From a virus: a stretch of 64,000 nucleotides of DNA. This document shows, in pieces, positions 18,880 to 29,700 of the stretch. Numbering within the stretch: the stretch's first letter is position 1; each line of letters starts with the position of its first letter. Below the pieces are notes generated by a model. It was not told where the DNA came from. It did no database searches and saw nothing but the letters and a program-made list of their open reading frames with translations. A program made the translations under genes and the position numbers. Location of the stretch: positions 1 through 64,000 of IMG/VR virus record IMGVR_UViG_3300034104_004920. One strand, given 5' to 3'.

Positions 18880-20025
18880 ATGGCAGTAAATTTAATCCGT
18901 AATGCCAGAGTATTTTTTAGCTCAAACGTAAATGCAACAACTGGCGAACTAGTAGAAAATGCCGCTACTAGTGCCATGACAAACACAAATACTTTTGAAC
19001 TACAAGTACTCGAAGGCATGACATTCAGCCAAGATACTAACGTAGAAACGGTTACTGTTAGCGAATCCGGCGAAACCCCTGCTCGTGGACAGCAGGCTTT
19101 CAACACAGCATTAAACCCCGTAAGTTTCAGTTTTAGTACATACATCAAGCCAGCTGAGTCTAGTACTACACGAACAGCTGAAGAAGCTCCTCTGTGGAAC
19201 GCTTTGACTTCAAGTGACGCAATCGGATCCGCAAATGGTTGGAGTGACGGAACAGATCCTAATCCAGCAACAGTAAACTTTACAGCAAGTGATAAAAATC
19301 AGCTTCAAAAGTTTGCTTTAATCGTTGCAATGGATGACCAGACCTTCATTATTCAAAACTGCGCTTTGAATGAAGCAACAATTGATTTTGGACTAGACGG
19401 TATTGCAACAGTTGCTTGGAGTGGACAAGCTACCTCCATTAAACGAGCTGTTGCACTAACAGTTGGAACACCTGCTGCTGGTTCAGAATCTCTTAGTGGA
19501 GCAGGACTGACTGGATCACACGCAGCAAAGCCAAGAATTACAACAGATTGTTTCTACTTGGCAAACAAGTTGAGCACTGCAAGTATTGTATACGGCACCA
19601 CGCCTGCTACATACAGCTTGGCTATCACTGGCGGTAGTATTACTATTAGTAATAATATTACTTATCTAACACCTGCAAATATCGGTGTGGTAAATAAACC
19701 TATTACGTACTTTACCGGCACAAGAGCTATCAGCGGAAGCTTGAGCGCTTATCTACGTACAGGAGCCAACAGTACAGGTGCTTTATTCGATGCGTTAATA
19801 ACAGCATCAGCAAGTACTGCTCAGCCAATAGGTACTTTGACTATTAATATTGGTGGTTCGAGCTCAACAATCCCAAGAGTTACACTATCGGCAGCACAGG
19901 CAATGTTTAGTATTCCAAACATTAATACAGAACAGGTTGTTGGAACAACAATCAACTTTACCTGTATTGGTACAAACATTGACTCACAAAACGAACTAAC
20001 TCTAAGCTACTACGCAAACGTTTAA
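18880..20025 (+). CDS. Major tail tube protein, 381 aa
   Basis: Thr-, Ser- and Ala-rich beta protein starting MAVNLIRNARVFFSS. The size, the place just before the frameshifted chaperone genes, and the segment with GETPARGQQAFNT then PVSFSFSTYIKP support the tube subunit. It is longer than the usual 170-250 residues; the second half (from about residue 205) may be an extra surface domain. AAAAAAGGAAAAATC precedes the ATG; a hairpin follows the stop. Confidence 0.75.
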   Translation: MAVNLIRNARVFFSSNVNATTGELVENAATSAMTNTNTFELQVLEGMTFSQDTNVETVTVSESGETPARGQQAFNTALNPVSFSFSTYIKPAESSTTRTAEEAPLWNALTSSDAIGSANGWSDGTDPNPATVNFTASDKNQLQKFALIVAMDDQTFIIQNCALNEATIDFGLDGIATVAWSGQATSIKRAVALTVGTPAAGSESLSGAGLTGSHAAKPRITTDCFYLANKLSTASIVYGTTPATYSLAITGGSITISNNITYLTPANIGVVNKPITYFTGTRAISGSLSAYLRTGANSTGALFDALITASASTAQPIGTLTINIGGSSSTIPRVTLSAAQAMFSIPNINTEQVVGTTINFTCIGTNIDSQNELTLSYYANV

Positions 20026-20032
20026 AAAATAG

Positions 20033-20056
20033 TGGCCGAGAACCTCGGCCACTTTT
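20033..20056 (+). terminator. Terminator after the tail tube gene
   Basis: GTGGCCGAG and CTCGGCCAC form a 9-bp GC-rich stem with an AAC loop, followed by TTTT. Probably partial, favouring tube mRNA. Confidence 0.65.
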
Positions 20057-20074
20057 AGAATAAAAAGGAAACAA

Positions 20075-20473
20075 ATGTCAGTTACAAATATTAAGGCACT
20101 ACTAACTCCTGTTAAAATGGTAGAAGTGGAGTATCCGGGCCTGCCTGGATTTAAGATCAAATTGTGTTATTTGAGCAAAGACACTCTAATCAATATTAGA
20201 AAGAAGTCTACTAAAGTAACATATAAAAATCGTCAAAGCGTAGAAGAAGTAGACGATGAACTGTTCTTGAAGTTATATACTCAAAACACTATCAAGTCTT
20301 GGACTGGACTCACACTTGACTACTTAAGCAAATTGGTTCCAGTAGATTTAGGTGACAACGACCCAAACACAGAAGTAGACTATTCTGAAGAAAATGCCTT
20401 GGACTTAATCAAGAACAGTAGCAATTTTGATAACTTTGTAACTGAACAGGTAAGTGACTTGGGAAACTTCTAA
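20075..20473 (+). CDS. Tail assembly chaperone, short form, 132 aa
   Basis: Lambda gpG-like position between the tube and tape measure genes. The protein starts MSVTNIKALLTPVKMVEVEYPG and ends SDLGNF. The slippery heptamer GGGAAAC sits at 20461-20467, just two codons before the stop, in the correct X-XXY-YYZ phase. A fraction of ribosomes should shift -1 and continue to 20838. The chaperone coats the tape measure protein during tail assembly. Confidence 0.8.
   Translation: MSVTNIKALLTPVKMVEVEYPGLPGFKIKLCYLSKDTLINIRKKSTKVTYKNRQSVEEVDDELFLKLYTQNTIKSWTGLTLDYLSKLVPVDLGDNDPNTEVDYSEENALDLIKNSSNFDNFVTEQVSDLGNF
20461..20467 (+). promoter_or_regulatory. Slippery site for programmed -1 frameshift
   Basis: G-GGA-AAC, read in the zero frame as GGA AAC, is a classic -1 slippery heptamer, as in lambda G/GT. 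The -1 frame is open from here to 20838. Confidence 0.85.
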
Positions 20474-20838
20474 CAGAGCAATTAGAGTCACTAGAAGCAG
20501 CCGTTAGTAGCTATTTCAAAAATTCAGAGTTTCACATGACAAAGGATTCGTACTTTGAAATGTGTGAATTAATGAATACAGAGCCAGTAGAGTCAGATAT
20601 TCCAGTAGATTTTTCCGATTTTCCACAAGAGTTGCAACAGTGTTTTGAAATATACAACATACTTCAAGATAACTGGGATACAATGAATGGAGTTTATTTA
20701 GGAAAAAATTGGACTGGTATAAAAGAAATGCTGGAAATGTATCAAGTAAATAAAGATGAAATGGTTTTTTACTTGGGTCTGATAAATCTAATTGATCGCG
20801 TTAGAAAGCAAACATTAAATAAGAAGCCCACTAACTAG
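20467..20838 (+). CDS. Tail assembly chaperone, T domain made by -1 frameshift
   Basis: This frame has no good start of its own (the first ATG, at 20536, lacks a ribosome site), but it is open right from the slippery site. Fusion gives 131 residues of the short form plus 123 from this frame, 254 in all, the counterpart of lambda gpGT. The T part is thought to bind tail tube subunits. Its stop lies inside the terminator at 20824-20850. Confidence 0.8.
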   Translation, partial: LLTEQLESLEAAVSSYFKNSEFHMTKDSYFEMCELMNTEPVESDIPVDFSDFPQELQQCFEIYNILQDNWDTMNGVYLGKNWTGIKEMLEMYQVNKDEMVFYLGLINLIDRVRKQTLNKKPTN

Positions 20839-20850
20839 TGGGCTTTTTGT
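20824..20850 (+). terminator. Intrinsic terminator before the tape measure gene
   Basis: AAGCCCACTA and TAGTGGGCTT form a 10-bp stem with an AC loop, followed by TTTGT. It closes the first part of the late operon. Confidence 0.75.
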
Positions 20851-20858
20851 TTTTTGGT

Positions 20859-20887
20859 TTGACAATTTTTATCTTAAATGATATAAT
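20859..20887 (+). promoter_or_regulatory. Promoter of the tape measure/tail tip operon
   Basis: TTGACA (20859-20864), a 17-bp spacer and TATAAT (20882-20887): full consensus. It sits right after a terminator, so it restarts transcription for 20946 onward. Confidence 0.75.
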
Positions 20888-20945
20888 TGTGACCAAAGCC
20901 TTTTTGGTACCATAAAGTTTAATGGTTTTTTATGTAGGGGCACTT

Positions 20946-23900
20946 ATGGCAAATATAAAGATAGGACTGCTTGTATCTGATGATACAAGCAGCATGAAGA
21001 AAAGAAAAGACGAAGCAGAAAAACTAAATAAAGAGCTTCAAAAAACACAAGCACTGAGTAAGTCCGCTATTCAACCAAAAGAAGTCGTTGGTTATAATCA
21101 GCAGAGGTCAATTGTAGGCACAGGTGCAAGTGCCAGAGATTTCGCCAACCAAGCGCAAGGCATGGGTGGAGTTGTTCGTCTATACGCTACGTTTGCCGCT
21201 AACATATTTGCAGTTACTGCCGCCTATCAAGCATTGAACCGTGCAGCCCAAATGGATCGATTGATTCAGGCCAGTGAAATAATGAGCCAAAGAACTGGCG
21301 TGAATTTAAAAAGACTTGGTCAAAACCTACAAGAAGCAACAGGATACGCCATAAGCTTTGAAGAGTCAATGAGATTTGCTAACGTAGGTATTTCAGCAGG
21401 TATTGCAGCAAAAGACCTAAAAGAACTAGTAACTATTGCAAAAGGTGCCGCCGCAGGATTAGGTCGTGATGTAAACGACAGCATTACCAGAATTATACAG
21501 GGTACTGCAAAGCAAGAACAAGAAATTTTGGACGAATTGGGTATTTTTATTAAAGCAAAAGATGCTTACGAACAATACGCACAAAGATTCCAAATAGAAG
21601 GCGGAGCTGATGCTTTAAGTGCACAACAAAGAGTTGTTGCGTATTCTGATGCCGTTATTAAAGCAGGTCAGCAGTGGAAAGAGTTTGCAAAAATTCCAGA
21701 TCCTTTTGCAGAATTGACAGCAAGAGGACAAGAAGCACTTCAAAAAATATTAAGTAGTGCCAACCAAATTGTAGTACCTGTACTAGAAATACTAGCAAAA
21801 AGCAGTAGTGCAGTTCAGGCATTGATACTGTTGATCGGCGGTACTCTTGTAAAAAGAGCTCTTCCAGAACTGGGAAGTGCTCTTACTCAGATTTTTACCT
21901 ACGAAGGCTCACGCAAAAAAGCAGAAGCTGACAAAGCTCGTGCAGAGATTATAGCAGACTACAACAAGACTACTCAACAGCTAACAGCAGCAAAAACCAT
22001 TCGTGACAAATTAATGGTTGATACCTTTACAGGAATAGGTACTGCACTAGGACCCCAAGCTGGAGTAAGAGCAACAAAAGATCAACCAGGCGTTGCTGGT
22101 ATAAGTGCTCAAAGACTTACTACTGCTATTTTTGGAACTGAAGCCGCACCAAAAGATTTGAGCAAATTAAAGTCAGCCGAAGACGTAAACAACAGAATAC
22201 TAACAACATTAAAGTCTCAGGTAAAAGCCAGTAAAGATCAAGATGATTTTGTACAAAAACTAATACAAAACAAAGTATTGGAAGCAAAGAGTACAAAAGA
22301 CAATCTAATACTTACTCAACAAATTCAACAAGTTGGAAGTACTATTTACACCGACATTGTTTCAAAAAGAATAAAAGCACAAAAAGACTTATTAGATCTT
22401 ACTGCACGTGAGGCCGATCTTTCAAGACAAATTCAAGGCTTTCAAACAGGAATAACTACAACTGTTACAGCTCGTAGAACAGCCGCAGCAGGGGCCGGTG
22501 CAGCAGCAGGCACAGCAGCCACAGCAGCCACAGCCGCAGCCGCTACAGCCGCTTCTGTTAGTTTAAGAGATGCTTTTAGTGCTGGCTTGGGTCAGGCCGG
22601 TGACAGATCAAGAGAACTGGCTTCTCAACTAGATCAAGGCCCAATAAGAACATTTAAAGCTTTTACCAGCGCTATAGGCGACAACTTAAAAGCCATAACA
22701 ACAGCAGGCCAAGGCTTGGGCTTTATGGCTCGTAGCGCAGCAATGGCAGGAGCAGCAGTTGGAGCATTGGGAACAGTTGTTAGTGGCGCGTTTAGACTTA
22801 TTGGAGCCGCTTTCGGCCCAGTAATGATTATTTTTACACTTTGGGAATTGTTTGGAGACAAGATAATTCCAGAAAATATTAAGAAAACAAACGAACTAAA
22901 CACAAAAATAAAAGAACTAACAGACAGCTTAACTAACTCCAATAAAGCATTGACAAATGCAGCTATTGCATATGAAAACTCAACAAAAGGTCCAGAAAGT
23001 TATCTTGCTTACGTACAGACAACTAATACTGCATTGAGAACTCAAATTGCTTCAATACAAGAAATAGTAGAACTAGAAAAAGAAAAAGCAAGAATAGCAA
23101 GAGGAGAAAAACCAGAAACCGAGGCAGAAAGACAAAAGAGGCTGTTGGGCACTAGAGTAGGTATTGGAGCAGAGGATAGGGCAGCCTTGCAGAAACAGTT
23201 AGATGCAATAATCAAAATGCAAGAACCCCCAAGAGGAACACAAGTACTATCCGCAGAAGCAAGAAAACAAATATTAGAAAAATATGATGCTGAAATAAGA
23301 GTTCTTGCAAGCAGGTTAAATGCACAGGCAACTTTAGATAGAGCTGCAAATGAAGAAGATATACAAGCTGCTAGACGAGTACTTGAAGCAATAAACAAAG
23401 GCCAAATTAACCAAGTAGGATCTGTACCTAGACAGCTTTATGAAACAGCACGTACAACATTGGGTGGTGATGTTGAACTTGCCAGACGAATTGCAAAAGC
23501 AGAGGCTGATGCTTACAATGCAATGGCCAATGCTCAACCAGGACAAAATGACGAAGCTAGAGCAAAAGCATGGGACAACTATAGTGCAGCATTGCAAAAA
23601 GCATTGGCAAAAGGGCAACAACTAGAAGCTTCTGTTTCTGGAATGTCAAGCAAAATGAAAGACGCCGCCACAGCAGGCAGAGACCTTGCTGCAGAAATGA
23701 GAAAGATTCCGGAATTGTCTGGTGTTGGAAAAACGCCAGAAGCCATGAAATTAGAAGGTGCATTTAAAGAACTCTACAAACCATTAATAGCACCAGAACA
23801 ACAAAAAGCTACAGTAGAAGGCATAAAAGAAGTATTGGACGCTTATGGACAGTTTGATAGCAGTGCCAGGTCTTTACGTGATAGTATTAGTAGAACGACA

Positions 23901-25910
23901 GATCCAAGTAAATTTCTTGCAGAAGTAGGACAAGGTAAATGGGGCGATCAGTTCAAGAATGTTTTAGAAAACGTAAACGAAGCCACGTCTGAATATAATA
24001 AAAATGCAAGATTGAGTTTTATTGGTCAACAAAAAGAAATTGACAACACTCAAACAAGTTTAATAAAGCTAAATACAGAACAAGACAGGTTAAATTATTT
24101 AATGTCTGTTTATACAAGAGCTGGTGGCTCAGCCATGCCAAAACAGATAGCTGCGGAGTTTAATCTTAGAAAAAACGCTTTAGAACTTCAATACAGTCTA
24201 ACAGAAAAAACAGCTGCATTAGAACGTGACAGGGTGTTGGAAAATAAGAAGGCTGACGGAGAAGAAAAACAGGCTGCAAGAGCAAAATATGATGCGACTA
24301 TACAGCAGGCACAAGCCAATAGAGCCGCAGCATTGGAACAGGCATTCCAAACTAGATCAGCAAAAGAACTCGAAGACAGACTTAATGGAATAAACATTGA
24401 GTATGAAAAACAAGCAAGAACAGCAAGTTTAGCCGCTGAAAAACAAGCAGCTATATTTGATTTAGAATCCAGCAGCCTGAGTGCTAGAATAGGTGTCGGG
24501 GCAGTTAATGAACAAGAGGCAGCAAGTCTTCAATATCAATTTAATTTAAACAAAGCAAATTTTGATTTACAAGTAAAATTAGATGATTTAGAAAGACAGC
24601 GTCTTAAAGAACGTGCAGAACAACGAGCACTGCTGCTAACCGATAGTGCAGCCCTTGCATTCCAATATGGAAGAATTGATGAAAAATATAATGAACAAAA
24701 AGTAGCAGCACAAGAAATATTAGAAACCAGAAAACAACAGTTAAGAGTAGAAGAAAATATAGCAAAGTTAAATGCAAGAATAAAGACAAGACAAGAACTA
24801 GAAGTATCTAGACCTATGGAAGATCGCACAGCTGCAAGAGAATTTATAGTGGAATACAATGATTTACAAATGCAGTTGCTGGAAAAGAGTAGAGAAAATC
24901 GAAAAATATCTGAAGTAGATTATTTAACAGATAAAAAACACAATGACGAAATAAGAAGACAGCTCGATTACGGTCGTAAGAGGGACGAAATAGAGTCAAG
25001 ATACTTAACCAAAAAAATAGAGCTACAAGAAAAAATAAAAGAATTTGGAGAAACTGACGCTCTACAACAGGATGAAGCTCTCAACGAAGCAAGAAGAACT
25101 CGAGATTTGGCATACTTAGACAAAATAAAAGAAGCTCAAGACAACTTGGCTGCTTCTACTGAGTATTACACTGAGCGTCAAAAAGGTTGGGGTCAAGCTA
25201 TTGAAGGGTTCTTTAGTAATATGACAAGTGAGTTTGAGAACTGGGCAAAAACAGGGACATTTAGCAGCAAAAAACTGTTTGATAGCTTATTAGCAGATAT
25301 TGCACGATATGAGTTAAAACTGATAATGCTAGATAGGTGGGCCAGTGTCAGAAAACCAGTACTAGACTTTATAGGTAGTATATTTGGATCTGTAGCCACC
25401 GGAGGAGGGGTCGGAAACAGATACAGTGATCTTTATAGTCTTACACGTCAGTCATCGCCAGAACTAGGTGGGTTAAGATTGGGCGGAGGAACTAGTGTGC
25501 GCCTAGGTGGCGGGATGGCACTTGGAATGTCTTACAATACTGGAGGAGTAGAATACTTTGCAAAAGGTGGAACTTTTACTAATTCAATTGTAAACTCTCC
25601 AACCCTCTTTAAGGCAGCAAAAGGCATTGGTGTTATGGGCGAAGCAGGACCAGAAGCTATTATGCCCCTAAAGCGCGACGGCAACGGCAATCTTGGGGTT
25701 CGTGGAGGGGGAAGCAACGTAGCAGTAGTTATTAATAACTACTCCAGCGAGAAGGCTTCTTCAAAGGAAGTTGTTGATAGTCGCGGAAATAAGAGCATAG
25801 AAGTAACAATAGGTGATGCTGTTTCAGCACAGCTAACTAAAACTGGCAGTAATATGCAAAGATCTATGAGCAGTACTTACGGTATGCGACCACAGCTAAT
25901 AAGGAGATAA
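20946..25910 (+). CDS. Tail tape measure protein, 1654 aa
   Basis: Very long helical protein in the right place. The N-terminal third has the ASEIMSQRTGVNLKRL-type segment and GRDVNDSITRIIQG of tape measure proteins. An Ala-rich stretch near residues 510-540 and a hydrophobic region near 590-640 (GAVGALGTVVSGAF) could be the membrane-active part. Long coiled coils follow. The C terminus is Gly-rich, with GVMGEAGPEAIMPL, a common tape measure end. Start at 20946 (MANIKIG), with AGGGG upstream, rather than 20922. It sets tail length and is ejected with the DNA. Confidence 0.9.
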   Translation: MANIKIGLLVSDDTSSMKKRKDEAEKLNKELQKTQALSKSAIQPKEVVGYNQQRSIVGTGASARDFANQAQGMGGVVRLYATFAANIFAVTAAYQALNRAAQMDRLIQASEIMSQRTGVNLKRLGQNLQEATGYAISFEESMRFANVGISAGIAAKDLKELVTIAKGAAAGLGRDVNDSITRIIQGTAKQEQEILDELGIFIKAKDAYEQYAQRFQIEGGADALSAQQRVVAYSDAVIKAGQQWKEFAKIPDPFAELTARGQEALQKILSSANQIVVPVLEILAKSSSAVQALILLIGGTLVKRALPELGSALTQIFTYEGSRKKAEADKARAEIIADYNKTTQQLTAAKTIRDKLMVDTFTGIGTALGPQAGVRATKDQPGVAGISAQRLTTAIFGTEAAPKDLSKLKSAEDVNNRILTTLKSQVKASKDQDDFVQKLIQNKVLEAKSTKDNLILTQQIQQVGSTIYTDIVSKRIKAQKDLLDLTAREADLSRQIQGFQTGITTTVTARRTAAAGAGAAAGTAATAATAAAATAASVSLRDAFSAGLGQAGDRSRELASQLDQGPIRTFKAFTSAIGDNLKAITTAGQGLGFMARSAAMAGAAVGALGTVVSGAFRLIGAAFGPVMIIFTLWELFGDKIIPENIKKTNELNTKIKELTDSLTNSNKALTNAAIAYENSTKGPESYLAYVQTTNTALRTQIASIQEIVELEKEKARIARGEKPETEAERQKRLLGTRVGIGAEDRAALQKQLDAIIKMQEPPRGTQVLSAEARKQILEKYDAEIRVLASRLNAQATLDRAANEEDIQAARRVLEAINKGQINQVGSVPRQLYETARTTLGGDVELARRIAKAEADAYNAMANAQPGQNDEARAKAWDNYSAALQKALAKGQQLEASVSGMSSKMKDAATAGRDLAAEMRKIPELSGVGKTPEAMKLEGAFKELYKPLIAPEQQKATVEGIKEVLDAYGQFDSSARSLRDSISRTTDPSKFLAEVGQGKWGDQFKNVLENVNEATSEYNKNARLSFIGQQKEIDNTQTSLIKLNTEQDRLNYLMSVYTRAGGSAMPKQIAAEFNLRKNALELQYSLTEKTAALERDRVLENKKADGEEKQAARAKYDATIQQAQANRAAALEQAFQTRSAKELEDRLNGINIEYEKQARTASLAAEKQAAIFDLESSSLSARIGVGAVNEQEAASLQYQFNLNKANFDLQVKLDDLERQRLKERAEQRALLLTDSAALAFQYGRIDEKYNEQKVAAQEILETRKQQLRVEENIAKLNARIKTRQELEVSRPMEDRTAAREFIVEYNDLQMQLLEKSRENRKISEVDYLTDKKHNDEIRRQLDYGRKRDEIESRYLTKKIELQEKIKEFGETDALQQDEALNEARRTRDLAYLDKIKEAQDNLAASTEYYTERQKGWGQAIEGFFSNMTSEFENWAKTGTFSSKKLFDSLLADIARYELKLIMLDRWASVRKPVLDFIGSIFGSVATGGGVGNRYSDLYSLTRQSSPELGGLRLGGGTSVRLGGGMALGMSYNTGGVEYFAKGGTFTNSIVNSPTLFKAAKGIGVMGEAGPEAIMPLKRDGNGNLGVRGGGSNVAVVINNYSSEKASSKEVVDSRGNKSIEVTIGDAVSAQLTKTGSNMQRSMSSTYGMRPQLIRR

Positions 25911-25911
25911 T

Positions 25912-26274
25912 ATGGCTATACCTACATGGCCGGTAACACTGCCACAAGATCCGCAAAAAAACTTTAGTTCTACAGGAGGCGTAAATGTTTTACGTACTCC
26001 TGTAGACAAAGGCCCAGCAAAACAACGTTATAAAAGCAAAAAGCCAGAACTTTTAGATCTGGCTTTTATAATGACAAAAGATCAGGTAGCGTCTTTAAAG
26101 ACCTTTATAGAAGACGTTGTATACGGAACAAAAAGATTTAATTTTAAACATCCAATAACTGCTTCTACAGTAGAAGTACGTTTTATACCTCAAGGCGATG
26201 GAGATATATATAGTTTATCTAATATAGCTCCAGATTATTATAATGTATCAATTAAACTAGAAGTAATGTTATGA
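25912..26274 (+). CDS. Minor tail protein (gpM-like), 120 aa
   Basis: A small beta-rich protein beginning MAIPTWPVTLPQDPQ, right after the tape measure gene, where lambda gpM-like proteins lie. Such proteins shape the junction between tail tube and tip. The reading starts one base after the tape measure stop and ends overlapping the next gene by four bases. Function is by position and general similarity. Confidence 0.65.
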   Translation: MAIPTWPVTLPQDPQKNFSSTGGVNVLRTPVDKGPAKQRYKSKKPELLDLAFIMTKDQVASLKTFIEDVVYGTKRFNFKHPITASTVEVRFIPQGDGDIYSLSNIAPDYYNVSIKLEVML

Positions 26275-26795
26275 GCAGATTAGCAAGTATGTCCCCAGAA
26301 GCTATTAGATCACTGTTTAGTCCAGACAGTGACAGCACTCTTATATGTTTGTTGACTATTACATACAGTAATACTGAACCAAGTGTAAGATTGGCAGATA
26401 ATTTTACTGGACGACTTACTTCGCTTACAACAGACGACGAAGTTGTTTATGGCGTTACAAGCAGAAATCAAGAATATATATTTTTACCTTTTGAAGTAAC
26501 ACTGCCACAAGAGCAAGAAGATCAAGTACCTTCTTGTACTTTAACAATTTATGATGTTACTCAATATTTAACCGAAATTATCAGAGAACAGTTCGAAATA
26601 GTACCAAAAATAAAACTAGAATTGGTACTGTCAAAAACTCCAGACACAGTAGAAGTTTCTTTTGATGGGCTTTATGTAACGTCAATTACTTATAACGAAA
26701 ATTCTGTGTCTTTGTCTATAGAAATGGTGGACTACTCCAAAGAACCATTTCCTCAGCATCGTTTTGTACCACAATATTTTCCAGGACTATTTTAA
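26271..26795 (+). CDS. Minor tail protein, DUF1833-like (gpL position), 174 aa
   Basis: Pattern of LTITYSN near residue 26, PFEVTLPQEQED near 80 and a C-terminal PFPQHRFVPQYFPGLF resembles the DUF1833 tail proteins, which take the place of lambda gpL next to the K/I/J genes. It would be part of the tail tip hub. ATGA overlap with the gene before; the next gene starts directly after its stop. Confidence 0.65.
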   Translation: MSRLASMSPEAIRSLFSPDSDSTLICLLTITYSNTEPSVRLADNFTGRLTSLTTDDEVVYGVTSRNQEYIFLPFEVTLPQEQEDQVPSCTLTIYDVTQYLTEIIREQFEIVPKIKLELVLSKTPDTVEVSFDGLYVTSITYNENSVSLSIEMVDYSKEPFPQHRFVPQYFPGLF

Positions 26796-29700
26796 ATGGA
26801 TATTAATAAATACATAGGAATACCTTTTAAAGCTAACGGAAGAGACAGCACTGGGTTAGATTGCTGGGGATTGGTTCGTCTCGTTTATAAACAAGAGTAC
26901 AATATAGACTTACCAAGTTTTACTACTGAATACGACATAAATGATGATGAAAGAATAAAAGAATTATTTGATCAGTACAAAGAAGGTTGGATTAAACTAG
27001 ATTTCCCAGAGCCTGGCTGCGCCGTTATATTTAATATTCTAGGTGAAACCACACATATCGGCATATTTGTAGAAAATAATAAATTTTTACATGTACGAGA
27101 AGGGATGGATTCTGTTTTAGAAAGTTTGGAAAATCAAAAATGGAATCGCAGAGTACAGGGGTTTTATAAGTACAATGAAAACACAGGTGTAGTATTAAAT
27201 GGAATACCACATCCATTACGTACCGTAAGATTTACAGCAGTAATACAACCAAATACTACTATTTCTGATTTAGTACAACAACTAAAATCTGAACACGACA
27301 TAAGCGAGGACTTTGATGCAAAATACAGAATACTTGTAAACGGCGTTCCAATTGACAGTTCTGTATGGAATGAATATACTCTAAAAGAGGGCGATCGTGT
27401 AGAATACAGAGCAATACTTGGAAAAAATAACAAAGTTGTTAGAATAGTAGCATTACTAGCAGTAGCCTATGTTTCTATGGGTGTTGCCGCATTTGTAACC
27501 GAGGTAGCTGCCGGAGGAGCTTTAGTAGCTGGAGCAAGTGTAGGTCTAGCTAAATTTATCGGAGCTGCAGCAGGTGCAGTAGCTTATGCTGCTACTAATT
27601 CGCTTGGAATGAAGTTAATAGATGCCATTGCTCCTATTGTTCCAAAGGAGCAGGCTGACCCAGGTATGTCAGAGCGTCAACTATTGGTAGATGGCGGCTC
27701 AAATCAGGCCAATAAATATGGCTCAATTCCCGTAGTGTTGGGAAAAGTAAAATTAACTCCGCCACTTGGAGCAGAACCAGTATCTCAGTTTTCAGGAGAC
27801 GAGAGTACTGCTGGAGCAGAAACAGGAACTGAAAACTTTCTCAAAATGTTGCTTATTTGGGGATATGGCCCTCTATCCATTGACTACAACACACTAAAAG
27901 TAGGCGATGTTTTATTGAGCGAATATGACGGCGTAACACAAGTTCACTTAGACAGAATAAACGAACCAACCACTGCTCAACTAGCTGCATTTGACGCCAT
28001 TTATGGAAGCGACACTCAGCAGTTACCAGGAAACAGCCTTCCAGGCCCAAAACAGACAGTTAATAACGTAGTAACTGACACAGCACCTCCATTGAGTGTT
28101 GGTGATACTGACTGGGTTCCTAGTACTGGAGTAGGTGAGTGGAGAGAGTTTGCCTTTACTCAGCCATCAGAAAGAATAGCTGTAGTATTACACTTTTCTC
28201 AGGGATTGAGACGTATTCGTGTATCTGGCAGCGAAGCCGGAGCTACGGATGCAGCTCCTGTCCGTATTGGATTTCAATACAGAATTGGTACAGGAAGCTG
28301 GCAGCCTTGGACTACAAAAACAATAGGCGGCACACTAACAACTAATAACTACATAGCTAGTGGGGCACCGAAAAAGGATGCATTTAGCTGGAGTATTACC
28401 CTAAATCGCGGTAATCGTTGGGGCCCTAACGATTTGATCTCTATTAGAGCAAGAAGAGAAACAGGTGCATTAACAGATCCAAGTGCAGTTTGGAGATATA
28501 GCCACGACTGTGCGGTACACAGCCTTACAAGTTATAGAAACACAAAACCAACAATTGATCCAATAAATTCAAAAATAGCAAAGTCAGCCCTTAGCATTAA
28601 AGCAACAGAACAAGTAAATGGAAGAATTGAAGGCATTAATGCAGTAGTACAAACGTACTGCAAAGACTACTATCAAGGTACTTGGACAGACGACAGAGCC
28701 ACTAACAATCCGGCCAGCTTATTCCGTCATGTATTAACACACCCAGGTACACCAAACAGAATACTGGATGCAGACATAGCCGCAAAAATAGACTTAACAA
28801 AATTGCAGCACTGGCATAGTTATTGTGTTACAAAAGGTTTTACTTACAACAGTGTCATTGCTGGAAATAACAGTGTTTTAGACGTACTAAGAGAAATTTG
28901 TGCAGCAGGAAGGGCAAGTCCTATTATAGTAGACGGAAAGTGGAGTGTTGTTATTGACGAAGTTCAAAACAACATTGTACAACACTTTACTCCACACAAC
29001 AGTTGGGACTTTGAAGGTTCAAAGGCCGTAGTAAAGTATCCAGATTGTTTGAGAATAAGATTTTTTGATGAAGACAACAATTACCAAGAAGACGAAGTTT
29101 TAGTTTATAAAGCAGGTAAAAATAGTACTAACAGTGAACTGTTTGAAGAAATGCAGTTTCCTGGCGTAACAAAAAGAAGTGCTGTAATCGACCACGCCCG
29201 TTGGCATATGGCTCAGGGAGTATTGCGTCCAGAACGGTATACAATACAAACTGACTTGGAATACTTGGTGTGTAACAGGGGCGACCGCGTAAAAGTAACG
29301 CACGATGTTCCGTTGTGGGGATTAGGCAGTGGACGTATAAAAACCTACTTTTCAGAAAACTGGAGTGCAATATCAAACGGAATACTGGCTGCTGCAACAA
29401 ACCAAGAGCCACATAACTCAATATTTAAAGAAGTATTTAATAACAGATTTTTAGGTGATATAAACAATAGTGGAGGAGTAAGTAGTGCAGATTCTATAGC
29501 AGCAATTCAATATAGTAATGGAAGTACTACAAATGCCACTTATATAAACGGAATATTCAGGCATGTTTTAGGTAACAATGTCTCAAAGTATGCTAGTTAT
29601 TTAACTTTTAATGCAACAGCAACACAGATACAGTTAGAAGAAGCAGTATACTTAGATGTTACAAAAAGCTATACCATAAGAATCAGAAAGCAAGATGGCA

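Noticed and set aside
20536-20838. Separate 100-residue gene after the tail chaperone
   Set aside because: No ribosome site at 20536 and the frame is open back to a slippery heptamer, so it is the frameshifted C-terminal part.
22634-25717. Minus-strand open frames inside the tape measure gene
   Set aside because: Low-complexity Ser/Leu/Ala shadows of the helical, Ala- and Lys-rich coding strand; no ribosome sites.
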